From Leptofilum sp041987425 (GTDB lineage Bacteria; Chloroflexota; Anaerolineae; Promineifilales; Promineifilaceae), in contig JBHIWP010000002.1 in the NCBI GenBank assembly GCA_041987425.1, positions 21,668 to 85,667 of the forward strand: a DNA stretch of 64,000 bases, given 5' to 3'. Below are positions 23,749 through 29,801 of this stretch, piece after piece. Each line of letters begins with the position of its first letter. Within the stretch, counting starts at the first letter, position 1. Under the pieces are notes generated by a model. It was not told the DNA's origin. It did not search any database and saw only the letters and a list, made by a program, of their open reading frames with translations. The translations under genes and the position numbers were made by a program.

Positions 23749-24216
23749 TTAAACCTCCACAATACTGACTGCCACTCTTTCTAATTCGTCTAATGGAACC
23801 AACAAACCAACCGTGTTGTAATCCTTGTTTGGTATGCTACGCGTTTGGTATTTTCGGTTCCAGCGGGATAACTTCTTACGTAAATCTCGCGGCCGTATCA
23901 CGTATATTGGGCCACTGTCATCAATGTAGTAAAAAATATAATCAGCCTGACAGGTATAGGCCCAGCCCTGGATATTTGCCCGGTCTACGCTTATGGTTTC
24001 AATGAAGGCATTCCCTGTGCGGCTTGCCGTTTTGTCAGCTTTGTATTGGATGGCAAATTTTTTACCAGTTTCGTACTCTGTAAAAAACCGGTCAATGCCG
24101 CGTCGTTCGTCGTTACGCGCCGCCTCTTTTATTTGGAATCTGTCAGCAAAAACAGAATCTAAGAATTTTTCGGCACGTCGCCCGCGCTGGAGCTGTCGCT
24201 TAAATGAGTATTTCAT
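23749..24216 (-). CDS. PD-(D/E)xK-like nuclease candidate
   Basis: From ATG 24,216 (GGGAGTGG upstream, ATGA overlap with the methylase stop) the protein has 155 residues. It contains Arg-Arg-Gly-Ile-Asp-Arg-Phe-Phe followed 10 residues later by Phe-Ala-Ile-Gln-Tyr-Lys-Ala-Asp-Lys. The D...QxK pattern is that of PD-(D/E)xK nucleases with Gln in place of Glu. The gene after a DNA methylase could mean a restriction-like pair, but the phage context favours a replication or repair nuclease. Moderate confidence. Confidence 0.55.
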   Translation of the reverse strand: MKYSFKRQLQRGRRAEKFLDSVFADRFQIKEAARNDERRGIDRFFTEYETGKKFAIQYKADKTASRTGNAFIETISVDRANIQGWAYTCQADYIFYYIDDSGPIYVIRPRDLRKKLSRWNRKYQTRSIPNKDYNTVGLLVPLDELERVAVSIVEV

Positions 24217-25136
24217 TTCCACTCCCACCAGATAACATCTGGGCTACCCCCACGAAACACCACGACCGCAGACGGAAACGGGGCGCTATTTTCAGCGTTA
24301 CCAAACTTTAGACGGCCCCGCAAAAAGCGAATTTCGCCACGTATGCAATAATCCCACCACCAGCCGGTATCTGTTCTGGCTGGGATAAGGCATACAACCG
24401 TCGCACCTTGCATCGATGCCTCCCACGCCTTTGCCATCCAGTTTTTAATACCATCGCCGTAGGGGGGATTCATCCAGCACACGGCCGTTCCCCAGTCTTG
24501 GGACAAGCCATCATCCTCTGGAGAAAAGAATTGCTCACATTTGGTATTTGTCACAAGGGCGCAAACGTCAAGATTGAAACCAAATTCAACGTCTAGCAAA
24601 TCAAATAAATCTTGTGGGGTTTCCCATTCACCTTTTTCGCTGCTGTAATGAACATCCATATAACGGCCGTTGCTTGCCGGTGGTGTCCATTCATCATCTT
24701 CGTATGGTTCAGGATCGGCACTTTCGCCGTCTGCGCTCCATAAAGGCGCAAGGTATTCCCGCTTCGTGGCTTCTACGTGCGCGGCCGTTACCTTGCCGTT
24801 TGGGGCACTCTCTACGGCCCGCTGCCACACTTCGCGCTGTTGCTCTGGCTTTAGACTGGTTAAGGGGCGTATTTGACTTTCGTTCTCTGGTTTGGAACCA
24901 ATTGGTTCCAATACCAAAACCGTTTCGCTAGCGGCAATAAGCCTATTAGCGTTTTGCCGTGTCATCCCCCACCGCTCCCGGCAATACTCCTCAAACGTGC
25001 CGTATTCTTGCCGGTACAAACGGCCGTCACGGATAGCCAATAACGCATTGCCAACGTCAACGAACGTTTTTAACCCACGCTCAATCGTTGCTTCGTATTG
25101 TTGTAATTCTGTCTGCTCTGTTAACGAGAGTTGCAT
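24213..25136 (-). CDS. Phage N6-adenine DNA methyltransferase with N-terminal helical domain
   Basis: The first 130 residues are helical, with Val-Gly-Asn-Ala-Leu-Leu-Ala-Ile-Arg-Asp-Gly-Arg-Leu-Tyr and Tyr-Cys-Arg-Glu-Arg-Trp-Gly, a DNA-binding-type domain seen at the front of phage adenine methylases. The C-terminal Dam-like domain has Trp-Glu-Thr-Pro-Gln-Asp-Leu-Phe and Asp-Val-Cys-Ala. The catalytic Asn-Pro-Pro-Tyr-Gly (about 232-236) is intact. It is the first leftward early gene, behind a dyad-rich leader. Confidence 0.88.
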   Translation of the reverse strand: MQLSLTEQTELQQYEATIERGLKTFVDVGNALLAIRDGRLYRQEYGTFEEYCRERWGMTRQNANRLIAASETVLVLEPIGSKPENESQIRPLTSLKPEQQREVWQRAVESAPNGKVTAAHVEATKREYLAPLWSADGESADPEPYEDDEWTPPASNGRYMDVHYSSEKGEWETPQDLFDLLDVEFGFNLDVCALVTNTKCEQFFSPEDDGLSQDWGTAVCWMNPPYGDGIKNWMAKAWEASMQGATVVCLIPARTDTGWWWDYCIRGEIRFLRGRLKFGNAENSAPFPSAVVVFRGGSPDVIWWEWK

Positions 25137-25155
25137 TTTGAACCATAAAAAGTAA

Positions 25156-25219
25156 AAGGCTTCTGCCGGTTGCCGTTAGCGGGTGTCGAGACCGTAAACG
25201 AAAACTTAGCAGAAGCCTT
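25156..25219 (-). promoter_or_regulatory. Leader hairpin of the early leftward operon
   Basis: AAGGCTTCTGC (25,156-25,166) pairs perfectly with 25,209-25,219. On the minus strand the stem is followed by TTTTACTTTTT just before the methylase start, so it may be an attenuator or terminator controlling early transcription. The left operator arm lies inside its loop. Confidence 0.6.
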
Positions 25220-25296
25220 GCGGCTAGTATATTAAGAATCTTGAAAATAGGGTAGGACTTGCGGCCAACCTGTTTTCGTTTATTACGATCTCGACA
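25184..25296. promoter_or_regulatory. Long inverted repeat, candidate operator
   Basis: Bases 25,184-25,205 and the complement of 25,272-25,296 read TGTCGAGA, then C or T, then CGTAA and AACGAAAAC. They differ by one substitution and a three-base insertion. The pair flanks the divergent control region between the leftward early operon and the RHH gene. Confidence 0.7.
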
Positions 25297-25320
25297 ATGG
25301 GATAATACCACAAACCTTTT

Positions 25321-25348
25321 TTGGTGTCAATAAACGTTGTGATATACT
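25321..25348 (+). promoter_or_regulatory. Promoter candidate for the RHH gene
   Basis: TTGGTG (25,321-25,326), 16 bases, TATACT (25,343-25,348). Transcription would start about 18 bases before the ATG at 25,373. The right operator arm lies just upstream. Confidence 0.5.
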
Positions 25349-25372
25349 TTGCACCAAAATACAATTTGCCAT

Positions 25373-25564
25373 ATGGCAAAAAGGAAAGGTAATTACGTGG
25401 CTGGTCCTGGTCGTGATCCATTGTTCGATGAACCTATGGTAAGAATCCCCGGCACAATACCGGAATCATATAAAGAGCATTTGAAAAAAAGAGCCAAAGA
25501 AGAAGGTATTAGCATGGCCGAATACCTGCGCCGCCTCATTGACGCCGATATGCGGGAGGGTTAG
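25373..25564 (+). CDS. Ribbon-helix-helix (CopG-like) regulator
   Basis: The ATG at 25,373 gives 63 residues; the TTG at 25,349 is in the promoter. The N-terminus is basic and the C-terminal half has Val-Arg-Ile-Pro-Gly-Thr-Ile as the strand. Two helices follow, with Lys-Arg-Ala-Lys-Glu-Glu-Gly-Ile-Ser-Met-Ala-Glu-Tyr-Leu-Arg-Arg-Leu, the RHH signature. It is the only rightward gene in this half of the prophage and faces the long inverted repeat. It is therefore the best candidate for the early repressor, though an antitoxin-like role cannot be excluded. Confidence 0.78.
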   Translation: MAKRKGNYVAGPGRDPLFDEPMVRIPGTIPESYKEHLKKRAKEEGISMAEYLRRLIDADMREG

Positions 25565-25758
25565 GGCTTATCGAACGCCTTCACAATGTCAACGGCCGCA
25601 CACCACGCGAAGAACTCAATACACTGATTAATCACAGGTAAAAAGTGTTCATATTGCTCCTGTGACAATCTGCCGTCCTCTATTTCCTTTTTGATTTCGT
25701 CACGAAAGAGCTTTTCGTAATACCCGATTATCCTGTCTGATGCTTCACTGGTATCCAC
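25561..25758 (-). CDS. Small helical protein, unknown
   Basis: This 65-residue acidic protein has predicted helices (Tyr-Tyr-Glu-Lys-Leu-Phe-Arg-Asp-Glu-Ile and Cys-Ile-Glu-Phe-Phe-Ala-Trp-Cys). The GTG start at 25,758 shares a base with the stop of the zinc-ribbon ORF upstream (TAGTG). It converges with the RHH gene, overlapping it by four bases at the 3' ends. Confidence 0.55.
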   Translation of the reverse strand: MDTSEASDRIIGYYEKLFRDEIKKEIEDGRLSQEQYEHFLPVINQCIEFFAWCAAVDIVKAFDKP

Positions 25759-25937
25759 TATCTCACCTTATCCTTTACCCTTCGCTGCGGCCGTTCCTGT
25801 TGCCGCGTTTCCTTCTGAATCAATTCGGCTTCCAAACACGGCCCGCACAATTGGCGCTCAGGCGTTGCGTAGTAAAACGCGCCGTTTCTGCGTAGCGGCT
25901 GCTGGCAATGGTCACAGCGTTCCGTTAAGGTACTCAA
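25758..25937 (-). CDS. Small zinc-ribbon protein, 59 residues, TTG start
   Basis: The frame opened by TTG 25,937 encodes Cys-Asp-His-Cys-Gln-Gln-Pro-Leu and, 21 residues on, Cys-Gly-Pro-Cys-Leu-Glu. That is a clean four-cysteine ribbon, then a Gln/Arg/Lys tail. It overlaps the VRR-NUC gene end by 26 bases and couples to the next gene by TAGTG. The start is uncertain (no obvious ribosome site), but the cysteine pattern argues it is coding. Confidence 0.6.
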   Translation of the reverse strand: MSTLTERCDHCQQPLRRNGAFYYATPERQLCGPCLEAELIQKETRQQERPQRRVKDKVR

Positions 25938-26388
25938 CTACTAACTGCTTTACGCTATCCAAATCGCGGCACACGGCCGTTTTGTAACCCTGCGCGGCTA
26001 ATCTATCCAACCAATCCCGCTGCGCCTCTGTGGGCTTGTTGTAGCCCACTTTCAGCTCTACATAGAGACCGTGATACCCGCTCCGAGCAACAGCAAGAAA
26101 GACATCCGGCACACCGGCTTTTAATCCCGGTTCCGGTCGCTGCCCTGGTCGGTATTGCCCGTTTGGGATGGCGTACATCATGGCGAGTTCTGGTAGGTCA
26201 TAGACGGCCGTTTCTGCCCATTCAAATACCGCCGCTTGTAAGTCGTGTTCGGAGCCTTGCCACTGGCTGCGCTTCCCGCGCTCATCGACCTGCTGAACCG
26301 TCACAGCGCGGCGACCTGGGCCGCGTCCAAATAGTTCAGGATTCAAAGCGACGGTATCAGGGGAGTAATTGCTAGGGTCAAGGGTCAT
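25912..26388 (-). CDS. VRR-NUC domain nuclease
   Basis: This 158-residue protein carries Glu-His-Asp-Leu-Gln-Ala-Ala-Val-Phe-Glu-Trp, then Pro-Asn-Gly-Gln. Next come Gly-Val-Pro-Asp-Val-Phe-Leu-Ala (about 101-108) and Gly-Leu-Tyr-Val-Glu-Leu-Lys-Val (about 117-124). Gly-Val-Pro-Asp and Glu-x-Lys are the active-site D and ExK of VRR-NUC nucleases. A C-terminal Gln-x-x-Trp-Leu-Asp-Arg-Leu helix is also typical. These enzymes cut branched DNA and assist phage recombination or packaging. Confidence 0.9.
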   Translation of the reverse strand: MTLDPSNYSPDTVALNPELFGRGPGRRAVTVQQVDERGKRSQWQGSEHDLQAAVFEWAETAVYDLPELAMMYAIPNGQYRPGQRPEPGLKAGVPDVFLAVARSGYHGLYVELKVGYNKPTEAQRDWLDRLAAQGYKTAVCRDLDSVKQLVVEYLNGTL

Positions 26389-26394
26389 TATTAG

Positions 26395-26637
26395 CTACTC
26401 ACTATTAACTGGCTCAAGAACACATAATAATGACTTCAAGATAGATTCATCGCTCAAACCGTCGATGGAATACCACCCACAAGCATAGTATTCCTCGCTA
26501 TAGATTTCATATGCTTGAATAATGGTTTTGATACCAACTACATACCCCGCCTCATGCAAAACTCCTTGCATTTTATAGGCATCATTTACCTGGAATGTTT
26601 CCGGCCCAAATTCCTGTTTTAGCTGCAATTCAATCAT
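26395..26637 (-). CDS. Hypothetical small phage protein
   Basis: This 80-residue acidic protein is rich in Tyr and Leu (Glu-Ile-Tyr-Ser-Glu-Glu-Tyr-Tyr-Ala-Cys-Gly-Trp-Tyr), with no recognised motif. It lies two bases downstream of the basic WHIG protein start-stop junction. Base composition is more AT-rich than the neighbours. Confidence 0.5.
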   Translation of the reverse strand: MIELQLKQEFGPETFQVNDAYKMQGVLHEAGYVVGIKTIIQAYEIYSEEYYACGWYSIDGLSDESILKSLLCVLEPVNSE

Positions 26638-26639
26638 AT

Positions 26640-26843
26640 TTACCGTCGCTTATTAATTTTCCTTAGTCTGTTTAGCTTGTCTCTTTTTGGTTGTTTTCCA
26701 ATGTGCCAGCCACCGCAGAAATTGCAGCTATAGCTATGTAATTTTGCGCCTAGTTGAATCATGGCAGCCACAGCACTGGTCTGACTTTCATATCTCTGCT
26801 TGCGCTTGCAGCTCTTTCGCCTTAGTCTGCGCTTACTCGCCAT
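26640..26843 (-). CDS. Small basic protein with CxxC-WHxG motif
   Basis: This 67-residue protein has an Arg/Lys-rich first 18 residues, then Tyr-Ser-Cys-Asn-Phe-Cys-Gly-Gly-Trp-His-Ile-Gly and a second basic tail. Small phage proteins with Tyr-x-Cys-x-x-Cys-x-x-Trp-His-x-Gly are common and of unknown role; nucleic-acid binding is likely from the charge. Confidence 0.65.
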   Translation of the reverse strand: MASKRRLRRKSCKRKQRYESQTSAVAAMIQLGAKLHSYSCNFCGGWHIGKQPKRDKLNRLRKINKRR

Positions 26844-26849
26844 TGTTTA

Positions 26850-27056
26850 TTAAAAAGGCGGCGGTTCATACGCCGGTATTGCCTGCGGTTGCCAGATTGC
26901 ACAGAGTACGCGCAGGCAACCGGCGCATAAATCACGCGCCGTTATGGGTTCGCTGTACGGCTCTGCTTTCGTTGTGCGGCCACACATCAAGCCGCTTGCC
27001 GTTCTGATGTGAATGGCTCCCGTTTTGGTCTGGACTGGTAGTTTGGTTGTGTGCAT
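26850..27056 (-). CDS. Small CxxC protein, overlapping gene
   Basis: From ATG 27,056 (AAGAGG seven bases upstream) the protein has 68 residues. They include Leu-Met-Cys-Gly-Arg-Thr, then Asp-Leu-Cys-Ala-Gly-Cys-Leu-Arg-Val-Leu-Cys, a zinc-ribbon-like pattern, and a Pro-rich end. Its first 125 bases overlap the other-frame ORF at 26,932-27,165. The cysteines favour this frame as coding in the overlap. Confidence 0.55.
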   Translation of the reverse strand: MHTTKLPVQTKTGAIHIRTASGLMCGRTTKAEPYSEPITARDLCAGCLRVLCAIWQPQAIPAYEPPPF

Positions 27057-27165
27057 TGTTAGCCTCTTTTGCAGCTTCGATAATGTCATCGTTGAAGCCC
27101 CAGGGGGCAACGAAGATGGGTTTGTAAATGTGCCAACGGCCGTCGATGCGAACGAAGGCGTTCAC
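26932..27165 (-). CDS. Hypothetical protein, GTG start, overlapping the CxxC gene
   Basis: This 77-residue ORF starts at GTG 27,165 after GGTGAG. The first 40 residues (Phe-Val-Arg-Ile-Asp-Gly-Arg-Trp-His-Ile-Tyr) look like a real small domain. The last 35 are compositionally odd and lie opposite the CxxC frame. Either two genes overlap or a frameshift joins this N-terminus to the CxxC part. Confidence 0.4.
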   Translation of the reverse strand: MNAFVRIDGRWHIYKPIFVAPWGFNDDIIEAAKEANNAHNQTTSPDQNGSHSHQNGKRLDVWPHNESRAVQRTHNGA

Positions 27166-27320
27166 AATATCTCACCATACGGCCCGCGCACCACGCCCTG
27201 CGCCCGTTCGTGTTTGGGTTTATTTCGGCTTAAGCGACTGGACAACCTGAGCGCGGCAACTACCAACACACTCGCCACAGCTGACAAACATGTAAATATT
27301 AGAATGGCTGTCATTATCAT
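27162..27320 (-). CDS. 52-residue single-pass membrane protein
   Basis: From ATG 27,320, just after the 27,331-27,365 stem-loop and AAAGGG, the ORF encodes one hydrophobic helix (residues 3-26). A basic Arg/Lys tail and a final Pro-Tyr-Gly-Glu-Ile-Leu follow. The stop overlaps the following GTG start by four bases. Small single-pass proteins in early phage regions often modulate host membranes; no function shown. Confidence 0.55.
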   Translation of the reverse strand: MIMTAILIFTCLSAVASVLVVAALRLSSRLSRNKPKHERAQGVVRGPYGEIL

Positions 27321-27330
27321 TGCCCTTTGC

Positions 27331-27365
27331 GCCCGGTGGGGAATTACCCCTAAACCCCACCGGGC
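27331..27365 (-). terminator. 11-bp perfect stem-loop before a small membrane gene
   Basis: GCCCGGTGGGG (27,331-27,341) pairs exactly with 27,355-27,365. It is directly upstream of the ribosome site of the 52-residue gene, with no U-run. Confidence 0.65.
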
Positions 27366-27390
27366 ACATAGAAAAGGAGAAAGATGAAAC

Positions 27391-27591
27391 CTAGTCGTCT
27401 TTTAAATCTTGCATCTTTTCGATAAATTCTTTTTTGGTGCTTTCTGCACAGCGGTATATATCTGCCAGCGCTTCCTTAAGCTCAAGGTCATCCGTAGTTT
27501 GGAAAAGTATTCGGGTCAGTCGCATGATCCTGTTTTGACAGGCTATCGTGTTTTCCAAGTACTCAAGGTCCTTATAGGCTATTTTCGGCAT
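27391..27591 (-). CDS. Small helical protein
   Basis: This 66-residue acidic helical protein (Glu-Tyr-Leu-Glu-Asn-Thr-Ile-Ala-Cys-Gln-Asn) has a C-terminal Glu/Lys coiled coil. It overlaps the upstream membrane protein gene by 20 bases. Function unknown. Confidence 0.5.
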   Translation of the reverse strand: MPKIAYKDLEYLENTIACQNRIMRLTRILFQTTDDLELKEALADIYRCAESTKKEFIEKMQDLKDD

Positions 27592-27892
27592 CGAAAATCT
27601 TTTCTAACTCAATACGCTTTTGGCGCTGTTGCTCATGCTCTAATGCCACAAAAAACAGCTTTGCCCCGCCAGCGCATAAAAATCCACCGCATATTACGAG
27701 GTACGTGGTCGGGTCAAGCCATTCGGTAAAGAACACAAACGGCGCGGCTATGCCAAGTACAGTGGCAATTCCAATACCGCGCCGTGCTAATTCGTTGTGC
27801 TTAAGCCATCGGCCTATTGTGAAATGCTCAATACTGACCACAGTGCCGACGATAAATAAATACAGCGTTGTTAAAAATTCGGTTTCGTTCAT
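27572..27892 (-). CDS. Membrane protein with three predicted helices
   Basis: This 106-residue protein has hydrophobic segments at about residues 6-24, 38-57 and 62-84, then a Glu/Gln/Lys-rich cytoplasmic tail. Size and topology would suit a holin-like or exclusion protein. It lies beside the integrase, far from the expected lysis genes, so exclusion or another lysogeny role is more likely. It is the first leftward gene of this sub-operon. Confidence 0.5.
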   Translation of the reverse strand: MNETEFLTTLYLFIVGTVVSIEHFTIGRWLKHNELARRGIGIATVLGIAAPFVFFTEWLDPTTYLVICGGFLCAGGAKLFFVALEHEQQRQKRIELEKIFDAENSL

Positions 27893-28195
27893 TTTTGAAA
27901 TTTGGTCACAAACTGCGAGTGATGTGCTACCATGTGGTTATCATTGTCCTGTGGTGCCTGGCTTGCCGCTTTGGTGAGCCGGGCACCTGCCCTATTAGCT
28001 GACTGTAAACTGTTTGTAAACTATCCGTAAACCTTGCAAACGTTGGACAAATTTGTCACATTTTGGTCATGGAACCAGTTCCATTAAAACTTTAGTACCA
28101 TGACCCCTGTTTTTTTTGGCGAATCTGTCCACTGTTTGTACACTTGTCGGGCTGAACTGTAACCGCTTTCATCCAAAAAAAAGCAAGGCCCACAA
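27893..28195. promoter_or_regulatory. Integrase control region with GTAAAC repeats and dyads
   Basis: These 303 bases hold no convincing gene. They contain four 11-base-spaced units of the GTAAAC type (about 28,012-28,050) and ACTGTTTGTA at about 28,015 repeated at about 28,131. TGGAAC-CA-GTTCCA lies at 28,070-28,083, with GGTCATGG at 28,065 pairing to CCATGACC at 28,098. A stem-loop GTGCC-GGCT/AGCC-GGCAC lies at about 27,953-27,984. They look like integrase arm-type or excisionase sites plus an operator. Confidence 0.5.
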
Positions 28196-29161
28196 GTGAA
28201 TATTTTTGAATCCCTAAAGCGCCGGATGCTATCCACTTCTGTTCTATATCTCTCTGATGTACCAGAGTTCATAGCGCTTGTCCCTGGCACAAAAATGCGG
28301 GATGTTGCCCCCAGCACTCAGAAAAAGTACAAAGACTGTATAGCCAGATTCATAGAGTTTATGGGTGAGGATGTGCCGGTTGAAACCATCGACCGGGAGA
28401 CCTACGCCGCCTTTCACGAATGGCTTGGCACTCGTGGCACACGTGCCATTACCTGCAACGGCTACCGACGAAGGCAGCGGGCCATCTGGAACCGATTACG
28501 GGAGCGGGGCATAGACGTTTGTGATAACCGGGGGATATTTAAAGAGCAACTAGAACCGGCACAAAAATCTAAGGCCACGATGTACGGTCACATGCAATCT
28601 ATGCTGCAACTCTCTAATGTGAGAGATACGGCCGTCATCCTCTACACCGCTTCCGCTGGCTTTCGTCGCCAGACGATCCCGCGCTTACGTGTGGACAATA
28701 CGCGTATATGGCTATCAGATTCAGGCCAGTACCGTATCGCCTCAAAAATTCCACAGGAAAAGACAAGCCCGCCGCGTCTTATCATCGGCGACGAAGCCGC
28801 CGCGCTTGCCGTTAAATTGTGGTTGGAGATTCGGGAGTTCCAGGATTCGCCCTGGCTGTTTTACGAGATGCACAACGGCGACCAAATGAGCGAGTTCAAC
28901 GTGTCGGACATTTTCGGACGCCTGCGCCGCGCTGCCAATATTCCCGCATGGTCTAACGCTTCTGCACATGGCCTGCGTCACCGTTTTGCTCAGGAGCAAC
29001 TAAACGAACACGATCAGAAAATAGTTGCTCAGTGGATGGGAATTAGCGTTGAAACTATGTTGAAGGTTTACGCACACCGTGACGAGGAATCATTAATCAC
29101 GGCCCGGCTAGGGGATAAAGACTTTCCCAAAGAACTACTAAATGGTAATGGCAAATCTTGA
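28196..29161 (+). CDS. Tyrosine-type site-specific integrase
   Basis: This 321-residue protein (GTG start; the ATG at 28,226 is an alternative) has a SAM-like core-binding domain (about 35-115: Pro-Ser-Thr-Gln-Lys-Lys-Tyr). The catalytic domain has Arg157/158 in Gly-Phe-Arg-Arg-Gln-Thr, Lys184, and the His258-x-Leu-Arg261-His262 box. The nucleophile is Tyr292 in Leu-Lys-Val-Tyr-Ala-His. It is rightward, opposite to the lytic genes, and ends 70 bases from the tRNA-Gly fragment that it uses as attachment site. Confidence 0.93.
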   Translation: MNIFESLKRRMLSTSVLYLSDVPEFIALVPGTKMRDVAPSTQKKYKDCIARFIEFMGEDVPVETIDRETYAAFHEWLGTRGTRAITCNGYRRRQRAIWNRLRERGIDVCDNRGIFKEQLEPAQKSKATMYGHMQSMLQLSNVRDTAVILYTASAGFRRQTIPRLRVDNTRIWLSDSGQYRIASKIPQEKTSPPRLIIGDEAAALAVKLWLEIREFQDSPWLFYEMHNGDQMSEFNVSDIFGRLRRAANIPAWSNASAHGLRHRFAQEQLNEHDQKIVAQWMGISVETMLKVYAHRDEESLITARLGDKDFPKELLNGNGKS

Positions 29162-29229
29162 CGCTGGACTCAAGCCCGGTACAATTGGACTCTATAGCCG
29201 CAATTCGTGGACTCGAACCCCCCAAACAC

Positions 29230-29272
29230 GCCTTCCAAGCTCTTGTCACGGGTTCGAATCCCGTCTGCCGCT
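29230..29272 (+). other. attR: 3' fragment of tRNA-Gly(TCC)
   Basis: From GCCTTCCAAGC (anticodon TCC in the loop) through the T-arm ACGGG-TTCGAAT-CCCGT to the acceptor strand CTGCCGC and discriminator T, this is the 3' half of a tRNA. The upstream bases cannot form the other half of the anticodon stem (AGAGC expected). The crossover therefore lies in the anticodon loop and the intact tRNA must be at the left prophage end, outside the window. Confidence 0.85.
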
Positions 29273-29306
29273 CTATCCAGCGCAGCAACGGTAGCAAACA
29301 GTAATA

Positions 29307-29378
29307 GGGCCTGTAGCTCAACGGCAGAGCAGTCGGCTCATAACCGATCGGTTTCAGGTTCGAATCCTGGCAGGCCCA
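29307..29378 (+). tRNA. tRNA with anticodon CAT (Met elongator or Ile2)
   Basis: The acceptor GGGCCTG pairs with CAGGCCC. The D-arm GCTC-AACGGCA-GAGC, anticodon arm TCGG-CTCATAA-CCGA and T-arm around TTCGAAT are all present. CCA is not encoded; a T-run follows. Initiator features (mismatched first pair) are absent, so it is elongator Met or the Ile2 tRNA whose C34 is modified to lysidine. Confidence 0.93.
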
Positions 29379-29396
29379 TTTTTCCTACGCGTTAAA

Positions 29397-29777
29397 TCAA
29401 TTGAGCAGATAGTAAGCTAATGTCCGCTGTAGGCTGATGATATCGATTCCCTTTTTCAGCTCCTTTTGGATCGTTGGTTCAGGCCGGTTTCCAACCCAAA
29501 TTTTCAGCTCTGCATCTCTGTCAAAGCGCCCTGCAGTCTCTACCGAAAAATATTTGATCGACTTATAAGGTACTGATAAGTATTCTACTTTCTTACCAGT
29601 TAAACCCTGTTTGTCGACCAAAATTAACCGCTTGTCAGTAAAAATAAAAAGGTCTCTAATCAATCTGAAGGCGGCCTTAACTTCTTCATTGGGTATAAAG
29701 ATTTCCTCGTGCTCTTTTTGAACTTTTTTTGCGTCGGCCTGGGAGGCGTTTCCAAATACGGCATCGATAATACTCAT
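29397..29777 (-). CDS. PH-domain protein (bacterial PH, PF08000-like)
   Basis: This 126-residue protein carries a bacterial pleckstrin-homology core: Phe-Ile-Pro-Asn-Glu-Glu-Val, Leu-Phe-Ile-Phe-Thr-Asp-Lys-Arg-Leu-Ile-Leu-Val-Asp-Lys-Gln-Gly and Val-Pro-Tyr-Lys-Ser-Ile-Lys-Tyr-Phe-Ser-Val-Glu. The later Lys-Ile-Trp-Val-Gly-Asn and final helix also fit. Complete and of normal length. It is the first host gene next to the prophage. Role in bacteria not known. Confidence 0.85.
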   Translation of the reverse strand: MSIIDAVFGNASQADAKKVQKEHEEIFIPNEEVKAAFRLIRDLFIFTDKRLILVDKQGLTGKKVEYLSVPYKSIKYFSVETAGRFDRDAELKIWVGNRPEPTIQKELKKGIDIISLQRTLAYYLLN

Positions 29778-29801
29778 TGTTCTCTCCTATAGTTAGCTTA
29801 G

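Larger units (their letters stand above)
1..29272. mobile_element. Siphovirus-type prophage, right part, integrated in tRNA-Gly
   Basis: The order terminase-portal-head-protease-capsid-connectors-tail tube-tail chaperones-tape measure, a replication module and a terminal tyrosine integrase define a long-tailed phage genome. The right end is a 3' tRNA-Gly fragment next to the integrase. The left end, with tail tip, lysis genes and the regenerated tRNA, is outside the window. Most genes overlap by 1-20 bases and run leftward. No CI-type repressor was recognised; the only visible regulator candidate is the RHH protein at 25,373. It shares the ACGGCCGT bias of the host, suggesting long adaptation to this lineage. 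Confidence 0.93.

Noticed and set aside
25224..25421. Leftward ORF across the divergent control region
   Set aside because: It overlaps both dyad arms, the RHH promoter and the RHH coding start; no ribosome site.
28084..28317. Leftward ORF of 77 codons overlapping the integrase start
   Set aside because: It covers the dyad-rich control region and the integrase 5' end, has no ribosome site and no family-like pattern.
29190..29229. Second tRNA on the minus strand suggested by a T-arm-like GGTTCGAGTCC
   Set aside because: No matching stem or acceptor arm could be built; probably phage attP-side sequence resembling a T-loop.
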